A DNA stretch of 23,248 bases from a virus, in IMG/VR virus record IMGVR_UViG_3300042898_003334, positions 1-23,248 of that record; one strand, 5' to 3'. Shown piece by piece: positions 6,350 to 13,343 of the stretch. The notes beneath the pieces are model-generated. The model did not search any database and was not told the DNA's origin. It saw only the letters and a program-made list of their open reading frames with translations. Both the position numbers and the translations under genes were made by a program. Position 1 is the stretch's first letter. Every line of letters begins with the position of its first letter.

Positions 6350-6378
6350 ATTATAGCAAAACGGGAAATTTTGGTCAA
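6350..6378 (-). promoter_or_regulatory. Early-type promoter abutting the GIY-YIG start codon
   Basis: On the minus strand TTGACC (6373-6378), a 17-nt spacer and an extended TGCTATAAT (6350-6355 for the -10). Only ACTTGT separates the -10 from the ATG, so transcription would start at or next to the start codon. Confidence 0.87.
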
Positions 6379-6388
6379 CCAAAATTGC

Positions 6389-6495
6389 TGTGGTAAAAAA
6401 GCCACAAAAACACAGTAATACTTGAGTATTACTTTGGGGATTATCGATAATATTATTGGGGATTATATGGATATTATCGATAATCCCCAATAATA
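6389..6495. other. Hairpin array with two mutually exclusive stems
   Basis: The 107-bp gap between the 6505-6762 gene and the GIY-YIG promoter holds several inverted repeats. TGTGG/CCACA is at 6389-6406. AGTAATAC/GTATTACT is at 6414-6433. An 18-bp perfect stem joins 6436-6453 to 6471-6488, and a 16-bp perfect stem joins 6451-6466 to 6480-6495. The last two share sequence and cannot form together. TTATCGATAA occurs twice. It may act as terminator, attenuator or protein-binding site; there is no classic GC-stem plus T-tract terminator. Confidence 0.8.
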
Positions 6496-6504
6496 ATGTT
6501 GTTT

Positions 6505-6762
6505 TTAGAACACAGTTCCTTTAAACTGCTCGTAATCGTAAAATGCTACTAAAGTATTATCTCGAAAATACACTGTGATACCGCCCAAATCCTCGCGAGC
6601 ATCCCATGCTGTCTGTTCCAAAATGACATTAGTAGCACGAACTTCTAGCTCGTCCATTAAGTCCTCGCCTGTGTCCCGGTAGCTTTGCAGGGCTTCTGCC
6701 TCATAATCTAAAGTGTATACTTCAGTATTATTAATTTGTGCGCTTTGTACATCTGTAAGCAT
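6505..6762 (-). CDS. Small acidic protein of unknown function (85 aa)
   Basis: The chosen frame begins MLTDVQSAQINNTEVYTLDY and is acidic, with a helical middle (ALQSYRDTGEDLMDELEVRA) and a beta-like end. The ATG at 6760-6762 has AAGGAG 6 nt upstream. An in-frame ATG at 6783 lies in the leader and is less likely. It is a single gene between its own promoter and the hairpin array. Confidence 0.77.
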   Translation of the reverse strand: MLTDVQSAQINNTEVYTLDYEAEALQSYRDTGEDLMDELEVRATNVILEQTAWDAREDLGGITVYFRDNTLVAFYDYEQFKGTVF

Positions 6763-6789
6763 AGTGGCTCCTTGTGTTGTCAAGCCCTA

Positions 6790-6818
6790 ATTATAGCAGT
6801 TTGGGAATATTCAGTCAA
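6790..6818 (-). promoter_or_regulatory. Early-type promoter (TTGACT-17-TATAAT)
   Basis: On the minus strand TTGACT (6813-6818), a 17-nt spacer and TGCTATAAT (6790-6795 for the -10). It follows the design of the promoters at 5116-5812 but differs in its leader. It marks the upstream end of the minus-strand early block. Confidence 0.87.
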
Positions 6819-6880
6819 CAAAAACCCTACTCTGAATCAGGTCAATATCAGTAGAAACCATTAGTAAGTTTTCACTACTG

Positions 6881-6888
6881 TATAAATA
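6881..6888 (+). promoter_or_regulatory. T4-type late promoter box TATAAATA
   Basis: A perfect TATAAATA on the plus strand lies 28 nt before the ATG at 6917, leaving room for a leader with AAGGAA. A 6-bp inverted repeat (CAGTAG 6849-6854, CTACTG 6875-6880) ends directly before it. This is the best late-promoter match on the plus strand. Confidence 0.75.
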
Positions 6889-6916
6889 TCTCAGTATAAA
6901 CACTAAGGAAACCAAA

Positions 6917-7069
6917 ATGAAACTATTAGAATGGATCACAAGTCTATTTGACCAACGCCTATACCAAACTGGCGTCGAAAGATATGTAGCAAGCAAACAC
7001 CCAACCAATGTGGCAGAGGTTGAGTATTGGATTCGCAGATATGACCAACGCAAGGAGTGGACACTATGA
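6917..7069 (+). CDS. Tiny protein, DUF3563-like (50 aa)
   Basis: The frame begins MKLLEWITSLFDQRLYQTGV. Its central stretch ERYVASKHPTNVAEVEYWIR resembles DUF3563-type short proteins, where an aromatic 'RYLA' block is followed by a 'DLE' helix; this is a tentative match from memory. AAGGAA lies 6 nt before the ATG and a TATAAATA late box further upstream. Its stop overlaps the next ATG by 4 nt. Function unknown. Confidence 0.72.
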   Translation: MKLLEWITSLFDQRLYQTGVERYVASKHPTNVAEVEYWIRRYDQRKEWTL

Positions 7070-7161
7070 AAAAGTTATTTGATTCAATAAACGACCTGCT
7101 GATAGCTTGGAGTAAATATCGCCAACAAATGGCGTTACAGAACCGCAACGAAATGTATTGA
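7066..7161 (+). CDS. Tiny protein of unknown function (31 aa)
   Basis: A 31-residue frame, MKKLFDSINDLLIAWSKYRQ and 11 more, is coupled by an ATGA overlap to the 50-residue gene. It looks like a single amphipathic helix with a basic C-terminal half. Short size makes it uncertain, but the coupling and shared late promoter support expression. Confidence 0.55.
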   Translation: MKKLFDSINDLLIAWSKYRQQMALQNRNEMY

Positions 7162-7215
7162 AATAATACCCTGCGCTTTTTCTTGCTGGGGTCCACGGCT
7201 AAAATAAGTAGATGC

Positions 7216-8289
7216 ATGTCCCAAGACCTTTACCATGCAATTTACAACAGTGAAGTATTTGAAAAAAGCCAATGCATTTGGCACGAAAATACTTTGATGA
7301 GTTTCTTTCAAAGCCAATTGATCAAATTAGGCTACGAACCAGTTCGAGAAGGAAACAAAACCTGGCGACGCGGCGACAAGACTGTGGTGATATGTTTGGT
7401 TGATGACTACATCTCAACAACGGACAATTATGAAACAGAAGTGGCCTATAAATTTGATCGCAACACAACAGTGATCACCGACAACTATGTCACTAGCCCT
7501 ACCTTGTACAAGGTGTTTCAATTACCGTCTAGCTTTTTTGGCATTTACAATTACCAGCCAGCACTGACTGATTTTAAACCCACTCGTAGATTTAATTTTT
7601 CAGTCAACAGAATTGACTCACGACGCATGCTGATGCTGTTGGAAATAGTCAAACGATTAAGTGACTATCCCAACGCTGATACCTTGGACTTTGTGAACTT
7701 TAACTGCTGGTCCTGGGACGGTGACAATTCTACAGAACAAGGTCTGCGCAAAAACTTTGCTGATGCATTTGAACAACTGGAACCTCAGTACAAAGAAATG
7801 TATGCTGATGCCTATGCTGAAATAGCAGAGTCAATGCCGTTTAGAAATCATGACATGAGCATGGAACAGGCACATTTGTCGGCGTTTGTAAATGTGGTCA
7901 TGGAAACCTATGCGTCAGACACAACTGTGGCCTTGAGTGAAAAAACATTTAGAGCACTGGTAACGCCTGCTCCATGTATCTTGTATTCTGGCAAGCATAC
8001 TGTATCGTACTTGGCAAGTTTGGGATTTGACACGCTAAACGACATTATTAATCACAGGTACGATGTTCTTGTTGATAATAAAACTGCTTCGTTTGGGGAC
8101 AAGTTTGTGGAGTATTTGTTTACGGGTGCAGACGCCTATAACACACTCAGTAGCATGGATCCAACTCAGCTCAAGCATCGTTGTCAGTTGGCCAGCAAAC
8201 AAAATCAAGCAGTGCTTGAACAAATGAGTCAGCGTTGGCCTACAGATTTTGCTGCCTGGTTACCAGCGGTGATTGACCACATCAAATAA
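7216..8289 (+). CDS. Glycosyltransferase-like protein (paralogue of 9003-9959)
   Basis: This 357-residue protein ends in a pattern typical of fucosyltransferase- or exostosin-like glycosyltransferases: VNVVMETYASD, then LSEKTFRALVTPAPCILYSG, then LASLGFDTLNDIINHRYDVL (about residues 220-286). In that fold these segments bind the nucleotide sugar. The N-terminal 200 residues are less recognisable. The ATG at 7216-7218 is chosen over a TTG at 7183 because the protein then starts cleanly and a CTAAAATA box lies 9 nt upstream; there is no Shine-Dalgarno. It converges with the ParB-like gene, overlapping its end by 8 nt. Acceptor unknown. Confidence 0.72.
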   Translation: MSQDLYHAIYNSEVFEKSQCIWHENTLMSFFQSQLIKLGYEPVREGNKTWRRGDKTVVICLVDDYISTTDNYETEVAYKFDRNTTVITDNYVTSPTLYKVFQLPSSFFGIYNYQPALTDFKPTRRFNFSVNRIDSRRMLMLLEIVKRLSDYPNADTLDFVNFNCWSWDGDNSTEQGLRKNFADAFEQLEPQYKEMYADAYAEIAESMPFRNHDMSMEQAHLSAFVNVVMETYASDTTVALSEKTFRALVTPAPCILYSGKHTVSYLASLGFDTLNDIINHRYDVLVDNKTASFGDKFVEYLFTGADAYNTLSSMDPTQLKHRCQLASKQNQAVLEQMSQRWPTDFAAWLPAVIDHIK

Positions 8290-8977
8290 ACTGCGCCCAG
8301 TCAATGCATTGATCAAACCAATCAGGGGCAAACATAATGTCAGGGTGTTGTTTTACATAATTCACAAACTGTGTAACACATTGATCAGTGTTTAAGGTCA
8401 CAGTCTTAGTCAACGGACTATCGTACTCGTACCAATACAGTCCATATGGTGCATCAGGGTCTGTTAGTCTGAAAATAAACTTTTGTTCAGGCACGCCTTT
8501 ACATATTTTGGCCAATTGATCAAAAGATTCAATTGTTTGCAGGTCTGGATATAGATGTTTACGATCACTGGTGGTGCTGACAAATGCCGGAATAGCTGTG
8601 ATCTCAGGCATGCGTTCAATTGCACGGAGACGAGTTTCTCCATTGCCTGTGATAAAAGTTTCATTGCCCTCATCCAGGATCAAGCAAGGTTTTACAATCC
8701 CCTGACGCCGGATATCGTGTAACATGATGTTGATTCTAACAAAATTGGCCATGTCATTATGGTTTTCAGGATTTTCTGCAAATAGATTAATGCCATCATA
8801 GAACATCCATTCGTTGCCCCAACGACACAGTTCTTCTAACGATCTACTGGTTCTGAGCAAGCTAACAGGAAATTTAGGATTGTAAAGTAAACAGTGTTTC
8901 CCGTCATGCAAGCTGTCACGGATCGGGTCTTGTGTAGACGGCCATTGTAGTTCGATTAAGGGGTTATTCCAATACAT
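8282..8977 (-). CDS. ParB/sulfiredoxin-like domain protein
   Basis: This 231-residue protein has a ParB/Srx-like core at about 76-133: a helix ending in DIRRQGIVKPCLI, then the conserved GNGETRLRAI (111-120), where the family binds nucleotide. There is no helix-turn-helix as in true chromosome-partition ParB, so a DNA-segregation role is unlikely. It might instead be a phage nuclease, ATPase-type modifier or regulator (inference). The start at 8975-8977 has no Shine-Dalgarno; an ACTAAGTA box ends 8 nt upstream. It is divergent from the second glycosyltransferase-like gene, with 25 nt between their ATGs. Confidence 0.72.
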   Translation of the reverse strand: MYWNNPLIELQWPSTQDPIRDSLHDGKHCLLYNPKFPVSLLRTSRSLEELCRWGNEWMFYDGINLFAENPENHNDMANFVRINIMLHDIRRQGIVKPCLILDEGNETFITGNGETRLRAIERMPEITAIPAFVSTTSDRKHLYPDLQTIESFDQLAKICKGVPEQKFIFRLTDPDAPYGLYWYEYDSPLTKTVTLNTDQCVTQFVNYVKQHPDIMFAPDWFDQCIDWAQFI

Positions 8978-8985
8978 ATGTTAAA

Positions 8986-8998
8986 TACTTAGTAAATA
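8986..8998. promoter_or_regulatory. Divergent late-type boxes in a 25-bp intergenic space
   Basis: ACTAAGTA on the minus strand (8986-8993) faces the ParB-like gene, and AGTAAATA on the plus strand (8991-8998) faces the glycosyltransferase-like gene, overlapping by 3 bp. The plus-strand box is 4 nt from its ATG and the minus-strand box 8 nt from its ATG. Both genes lack Shine-Dalgarno sequences. Confidence 0.5.
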
Positions 8999-9002
8999 CA
9001 AT

Positions 9003-9959
9003 ATGAACTATCAATATTTTATTGAGGATACCCTCCTTCGATTGGCCTTTAATGTTGTGGCAGTAAACAACTGTTTCAAATCATCTTATTCAGCGACCAC
9101 TGGGTGGGATCTAGATCTACCTGATGTGGAGTTTAATTCTAGAACATTGGTTTGGTTACATTTTCAAGATTTTGTAACACCCGGAGATACAATAAAAGAA
9201 CTTGAAAAAGTTGAACAAAAGTATGGTCCGAACTCCAATCAGGTGCTGGTCACTTATTGGTCTCACGGACTACCAAAATACTACAATGGTCCCGTAAACC
9301 TTATTGAATACAGTGGTCATAATTATGAAACCTGTATTAGCATTAGTCGTCGAATGTCTGAATGGCAGCCGCATTTCAAGATGAGAACTACTGCATGGCA
9401 AAGTTTAAACGGTAGAAAAACACCACATCGTGATCGTGTGGTTGATATTTTAAAAAATTGGCCAGAAGGTATTCTCAGTTATGGCAGCGAAATTCCTTTG
9501 CCCGAGTGGGATTACTCCACTTATCGTGGAACTGAAAATGATGAAAACTTTGTGAGACTTGCTCCAATATACATGAACACAAGAGTGAATGTTGTGACTG
9601 AAACTCAATATGATCGTGCACCAGGAATTGTGTCTGAAAAAACATTACAGGCCATGATAGCATGCCAGATACCGATTGTGATTGGTCACCAGGGTATTGT
9701 TCGAGACTGCGTTGAATTAGGGTTTGATATGTTTGACGACATAGTAGATACCAGCTACGATTCATTGCCAAACGAAACTCGAGTAGAGAAAGCGTTGTTG
9801 CTGAACAAGGATGTGATTTTAGGAAGAGCACCTATTCCGTTGAACCTGACACAAAGATTACAACAGCAAAGAAATTATGTGTTAAACACCTACCCTGATC
9901 TCATTGACAAAAAGTTCAACGAGCAGGCCATTGCATTGGCAAAAAAATTATTGCCTTGA
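9003..9959 (+). CDS. Glycosyltransferase-like protein (paralogue of 7216-8289)
   Basis: This 318-residue protein shares the C-terminal signature of the 7216 gene: VNVVTETQYD, VSEKTLQAMIACQIPIVIGH, then CVELGFDMFDDIVDTSYDSL (about 197-258). This points to the same glycosyltransferase-like fold. The N-terminal half (MNYQYFIEDTLLRLAFNVVA) differs, suggesting another acceptor or a diverged duplicate. The ATG lies 4 nt after AGTAAATA with no Shine-Dalgarno, so the message may be leaderless. Its end overlaps the converging 9948 gene by 12 nt. Confidence 0.7.
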   Translation: MNYQYFIEDTLLRLAFNVVAVNNCFKSSYSATTGWDLDLPDVEFNSRTLVWLHFQDFVTPGDTIKELEKVEQKYGPNSNQVLVTYWSHGLPKYYNGPVNLIEYSGHNYETCISISRRMSEWQPHFKMRTTAWQSLNGRKTPHRDRVVDILKNWPEGILSYGSEIPLPEWDYSTYRGTENDENFVRLAPIYMNTRVNVVTETQYDRAPGIVSEKTLQAMIACQIPIVIGHQGIVRDCVELGFDMFDDIVDTSYDSLPNETRVEKALLLNKDVILGRAPIPLNLTQRLQQQRNYVLNTYPDLIDKKFNEQAIALAKKLLP

Positions 9960-10310
9960 CAACATCTTTAGCCATTTCTCCAGGTCACCATACAGCGCAA
10001 ACATGGTGGCTTCCTTGCTGCCAAACAGCGTGAGCTGTGGGGCTTTTCCATAACTCACATAGTATGGGCAAGTTAATTTGTGAGTCAGAGTGATCAATTG
10101 GCCGGGCCTGGCCGGCAGACTTGGCGGTACATCAAACACATATCGGCTAATATTTAATTGTGTGAATATGTTGAATCCTTCTCGACTCAATCTTAGACCT
10201 CCAGTGGGTCTAATGTCCTGCCACCATTCTTTGATTGCTGTATCAAGCCCGATTTGATCTTCATTGGGCAATAGCTTCAATAGCTCTCGAGTATAATCAA
10301 CTTTGTTCAT
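9948..10310 (-). CDS. Conserved phage protein of unknown function (120 aa)
   Basis: The protein begins MNKVDYTRELLKLLPNEDQI and has a recognisable middle, EWWQDIRPTGGLRLSREGF, followed by TCPYYVSYG and ending GDLEKWLKMLSRQ. I recall this arrangement from uncharacterised proteins of T4-like phages. The start at 10308-10310 overlaps the upstream gene by 14 nt; an in-frame ATG at 10349 is possible but lies deeper in that gene. It is the last gene of the long operon. Confidence 0.8.
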   Translation of the reverse strand: MNKVDYTRELLKLLPNEDQIGLDTAIKEWWQDIRPTGGLRLSREGFNIFTQLNISRYVFDVPPSLPARPGQLITLTHKLTCPYYVSYGKAPQLTLFGSKEATMFALYGDLEKWLKMLSRQ

Positions 10311-10596
10311 CGGGGTACACACGATCCCCGGTTTTGAGTAGCACAACACTGAACTTGTCTGTTTTGAATTGTGCGTTGAGTTTACGAGCTAGATTTTTAG
10401 CATGTCCGGGATTGCTAAAAGATACTTTTTTATATTTAGGTCCAGGATACTGCGTCAACATGTTGGATGTTTTTAGATTGATAGGATGGTTATCATAAAA
10501 GACTGCCCACACCCCTTCCGACGCCAGCACTTGCTCGGTTTTATAAGTTTGTTTGTTTGTGTGCTCGATCAGCACTTGTGGTTTAGGTCTTGACAT
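10297..10596 (-). CDS. Small basic protein of unknown function (99 aa)
   Basis: The frame begins MSRPKPQVLIEHTNKQTYKT, and the stretch GHAKNLARKLNAQFKT suggests a basic helix. TAGGAG lies 8 nt before the ATG and a perfect TATAAATA late box starts about 24 nt upstream, so this gene and the next can be expressed late even though the operon upstream looks early. No family recognised. Confidence 0.8.
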   Translation of the reverse strand: MSRPKPQVLIEHTNKQTYKTEQVLASEGVWAVFYDNHPINLKTSNMLTQYPGPKYKKVSFSNPGHAKNLARKLNAQFKTDKFSVVLLKTGDRVYPDEQS

Positions 10597-10612
10597 AGAT
10601 AAACTCCTAGTT

Positions 10613-10620
10613 TATTTATA
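10613..10620 (-). promoter_or_regulatory. T4-type late promoter box TATAAATA
   Basis: A perfect TATAAATA on the minus strand lies 16 nt before the ATG at 10596, with AGGAG in between. It sits in the gap between the 10628-10840 and 10297-10596 genes, the only real gap in the lower part of the operon. Confidence 0.8.
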
Positions 10621-10627
10621 TCAAAAA

Positions 10628-10840
10628 CTACGCAGATTTAAAACTGCCACCGGTGATTTCTACTCTGATTGGCTCGTTTTGAGTGTCCGATTGTGTTCGT
10701 AAAGTTTCAATCACCAGCAATAGCTTGGTTATATCTGCGTGTAGATCCTTGGCATCTCGCAAGGGAATGACAATATCTTTGCCTCCTCGACTTTCCTGTG
10801 CCTTGATTAGATCAATGAATCGATTAATGTGTAAACTCAT
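10628..10840 (-). CDS. Small helical protein of unknown function (70 aa)
   Basis: The frame begins MSLHINRFIDLIKAQESRGG and looks like two helices around IPLRDAKDLHADITKLLLVI. A short polar tail ends in GGSFKSA. The ATG overlaps the stop of the MazG-like gene by 4 nt (ATGA), so the two are translationally coupled. Similar short proteins beside phage replication and nucleotide genes are known to me only as hypothetical. Confidence 0.78.
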   Translation of the reverse strand: MSLHINRFIDLIKAQESRGGKDIVIPLRDAKDLHADITKLLLVIETLRTQSDTQNEPIRVEITGGSFKSA

Positions 10841-11208
10841 GGTTTTTTCAAGAATGGTTGTAAATCAGGTGCAGTCCATCCCATCGGTTTGAGTACCTTG
10901 CCATCTTCACGCTTGCGCACCTTGCCAGTCTCTCGATCAATTTTGGCAAAGTTAGTACGCATGACTTCTTTCCAGGCACCTTCGCCATCTGCTCCTAGCG
11001 AATGAATTGCTCCAATAGTAACAACTAAAATATCAATGAGAGCATCAAGTTCTTCTACACGATCTCCTTGTGCCACTGCGGCGTTGAGCTCTGCAGTTTC
11101 TTCAGATATTAAATCTCGGTATAATTTATATTGTTCTTCGTTGCAGATGGTGACACTTTGGTCACATGCTCGCATGAATTTTTCTTGATCACGAAATAGA
11201 TTTGACAT
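10837..11208 (-). CDS. MazG-like nucleotide pyrophosphohydrolase
   Basis: This 123-residue all-helical protein has the MazG-type metal site: E36-E37-x2-E40, then E52, D55 and D59 in VEELDALIDILVV. Such enzymes release pyrophosphate from nucleoside triphosphates and may clean the dNTP pool or affect host alarmone signalling. The GADGEGAWKEVMRTNFAKID block and the C-terminal GKVLKPMGWTAPDL are typical of the phage subfamily. It overlaps its upstream neighbour by 20 nt and is coupled to the 70-residue gene below. Substrate not decidable from sequence. Confidence 0.88.
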   Translation of the reverse strand: MSNLFRDQEKFMRACDQSVTICNEEQYKLYRDLISEETAELNAAVAQGDRVEELDALIDILVVTIGAIHSLGADGEGAWKEVMRTNFAKIDRETGKVRKREDGKVLKPMGWTAPDLQPFLKKP

Positions 11209-11638
11209 TGGCTTCTTCTTTGGTGTGAAAAGGTCCTTGATATGTATAGCGTTCTAGTACAATCAATTTGGGATTATGTTGTAGTTTCCAGTTGCGGTGT
11301 TGTTTGACCCAATACCAGCCGGCTGCAAACCACGACTTGGACTTGTTACCTTTAGTAAACAATGGAAGTCGGTGTTTAAGATCCCACATGCCATTGTATG
11401 CTCTACAGCCAGTGACATATCCATGCACCGAATCTGTTGATGGTTTTGACTTTTTTTCTAGTGTTTCAAACTCAATTCCTGTGATTTTTCGAACCATAGG
11501 TATGGTTTTAAAACTGTCAACCCTGTCTAGGATCTTTACTGTGTAACCATCAGGGCCTGCTTGAATGTTACCAATCTTGGTATCATTTTGTTTGAGAATC
11601 CAATATTGATTAGCTACCACTGGTTTTGCTTGTATCAT
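11189..11638 (-). CDS. Conserved phage protein of unknown function (149 aa)
   Basis: The protein begins MIQAKPVVANQYWILKQNDT. Its second half contains GNKSKSWFAAGWYWVKQHRN, then NPKLIVLERYTYQGPF, a combination I recall from T4-like and cyanophage hypothetical proteins. It is basic and rich in aromatic residues and looks beta-rich; a nucleic-acid role is possible but unproven. Its start overlaps the exonuclease gene by 29 nt. Confidence 0.82.
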   Translation of the reverse strand: MIQAKPVVANQYWILKQNDTKIGNIQAGPDGYTVKILDRVDSFKTIPMVRKITGIEFETLEKKSKPSTDSVHGYVTGCRAYNGMWDLKHRLPLFTKGNKSKSWFAAGWYWVKQHRNWKLQHNPKLIVLERYTYQGPFHTKEEANVKSIS

Positions 11639-12632
11639 TTAATACTCCTTGGTAAGTTTGATTGAGCCAACGACTAATCTGATCAGCACTATCGCTGAGT
11701 TTGTTTAGTTCATATTTGCCACAGAATTTTAGAAAATGTGCGCCCACTTGTCCTACATCTCTATGGCTGATTTGTTCACAAATGGCAGTGTCTACCATGT
11801 CTTTAATATTCTGTGGTTGTGCATTCAGATCAACCAATGCACAGTTTCGTTCATAATCATCTAATACTCTATGTTCGAGACCATTGTGGTCTGACCAACG
11901 CTGAAGCATGAGGTTGTTCCATGAGTATCCGCGTTTGTCTCTGTCGGCAAAGGCCTCACGGAGACCAACTTTATTCTTTGTCCCTTTTTCACGAACTCCC
12001 GGATAAGCACTAAAGATGTTGTCGGAGGTGTCTCCACGCATACACTTCTCAAATAGTAGCCAGGCCGGATCCGGTGCGGCTTTTGGGAGTTTAGTTTTTT
12101 TATCAGTAACCAGTTTATCTTTGGCATCAAAAATACCTTCAAGGGTGATAAGTTCGTCTGTGATTCCGTTGTATTGCTTGACAGTTGGAGAGATCAACTG
12201 CACAAAATCTGTGTCGCTTGAAATTACTACATGTTCGTCTTGGGGGTGTGTAGCAATCCAACGAGCAATGACATCGTCTGCTTCTGCTTCGGGGTGTCGG
12301 ATAACGCTACAATTTGTTTTCGTTGACAAGTATTTAGTCAGTTCATCATAGGTCTCCCAAAACAGCTTGTCGTCCTCAGCCTCTTGTTCAGTCATCTTTC
12401 CACGAGCCACAGCACGATTCTTCTTGTAGGGCTCATAGTAGTCCTTGCGCCAGCTACGACCTTCCAGTGCGAAAACCACATGATCTGCTTGAAATTTACG
12501 AGCAACTTTGTTCACACTCATCATTGTGACATGCAGTGCAAACCCCAATTTAGTCCAAGTGTCGCTTGCTCTGTGTGCTGAGTGTCTAGCACGAAAGAAC
12601 ATGTTGGCAGTGTCAATAAGCAGGTATTTCAT
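11610..12632 (-). CDS. Phage 5'-3' exonuclease / RNase H-type flap nuclease
   Basis: This 340-residue protein belongs to the FEN/PIN-like 5' nucleases, like T4 RNase H (305 residues), which removes RNA primers and flaps during lagging-strand synthesis. Metal-binding acids are in place: D7 in LIDTANMFFRA, the cluster E115, E117, D119, D120 in EAEADDVIARW, D140 and D142 in SSDTDFVQL, and D201 and D204 in GDTSDNI. A helix-hairpin region follows (YPGVREKGTKNKVGLREAF). It is slightly longer than T4 RNase H at its C-terminus. It overlaps both neighbours by 20-29 nt. Confidence 0.93.
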   Translation of the reverse strand: MKYLLIDTANMFFRARHSAHRASDTWTKLGFALHVTMMSVNKVARKFQADHVVFALEGRSWRKDYYEPYKKNRAVARGKMTEQEAEDDKLFWETYDELTKYLSTKTNCSVIRHPEAEADDVIARWIATHPQDEHVVISSDTDFVQLISPTVKQYNGITDELITLEGIFDAKDKLVTDKKTKLPKAAPDPAWLLFEKCMRGDTSDNIFSAYPGVREKGTKNKVGLREAFADRDKRGYSWNNLMLQRWSDHNGLEHRVLDDYERNCALVDLNAQPQNIKDMVDTAICEQISHRDVGQVGAHFLKFCGKYELNKLSDSADQISRWLNQTYQGVLNDTSKTSGS

Positions 12633-13341
12633 TGGGCTTTAATAGTTGGTTGTGTTTAATGTATTGTAACAGATATTCGCCCCAAAAGCAATGGGCATCT
12701 TGCCCAAAATGCCAACTATTTGGATTTACCGTTTTAAAATCTCGGCCTCTTAGTACAGCATCATAGGTCATTTGGGCATCGTAAGGATGCATGTAACTGG
12801 TGCCCCAGTCCTTTTGGTCGACTATATCACCAAAATGATTGTTACCATTGAACATCAAATGTCTAACGCCTTGCTCTTTGAGTTCTTGATGAAATGTCCA
12901 AATTTCACTATGTGCTTGGTCTCTACACTGATCCCAATCTACATCAACAACAAATTGTTTATAGCGGTGTTGCAAGGCATCTGGAACATCATCGATGCCA
13001 CTGGCATTGACTTGAAAATCGTGTCCTTCGTGCCACCACTCTTGTCGTTCCCAAGTGGTCCACTGTATGACCATGAATGTGTCTTTGACAGCATCTGCAT
13101 GATCTTTGATCCACTGGCGAGTGGTGCGCATTATTCTGGCATTGGAACATCCCGCCTGTGCATCTAGATACAGCACAGCAATTAACCAATTGGCTAACTC
13201 ACACCCAAAGCTGACCTTTTCATTGTCTGGATGAGGCTGTCTGCCCAATCCCCAGAACAACCCATCGTCCATGGCCCATGCATGTGGGTTAACTGCTTCT
13301 GCGGCAGCGGCATGACTGTCGCCATTTACATAGAGAATCAT
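12613..13341 (-). CDS. SGNH/GDSL-like hydrolase-type protein
   Basis: This 242-residue protein opens MILYVNGDSHAAAAEA, matching the block-I GDSH variant of SGNH hydrolases (nucleophile S9). An Asn-containing loop LMFNGNNHF (about 162-170) and a C-terminal HFGQDAHCFWGEYLL, with the Asp-x2-His of block V, complete a plausible catalytic set. Members of this fold act on esters; some marine phages carry such a protein of unknown substrate. It lies 2 nt below the cytidylyltransferase and overlaps the exonuclease gene by 20 nt. Hydrolase activity is likely but unproven. Confidence 0.75.
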   Translation of the reverse strand: MILYVNGDSHAAAAEAVNPHAWAMDDGLFWGLGRQPHPDNEKVSFGCELANWLIAVLYLDAQAGCSNARIMRTTRQWIKDHADAVKDTFMVIQWTTWERQEWWHEGHDFQVNASGIDDVPDALQHRYKQFVVDVDWDQCRDQAHSEIWTFHQELKEQGVRHLMFNGNNHFGDIVDQKDWGTSYMHPYDAQMTYDAVLRGRDFKTVNPNSWHFGQDAHCFWGEYLLQYIKHNQLLKPNEIPAY

Positions 13342-13343
13342 TA

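Noticed and set aside
6849-6880. Bidirectional terminator between the early minus-strand block and the late plus-strand genes
   Set aside because: The CAGTAG/CTACTG stem is only 6 bp with a 20-nt loop and no T-tract. It is noted with the late box but not claimed as a terminator.
8282-8977. Plasmid-type partition protein
   Set aside because: There is no helix-turn-helix, no ParA gene and no parS-like cluster; only the ParB-like core is present.
12772-13167. Plus-strand frame of 131 codons inside the SGNH-like gene
   Set aside because: No start signal and no motif; the opposite strand carries a complete gene coupled to its neighbours.
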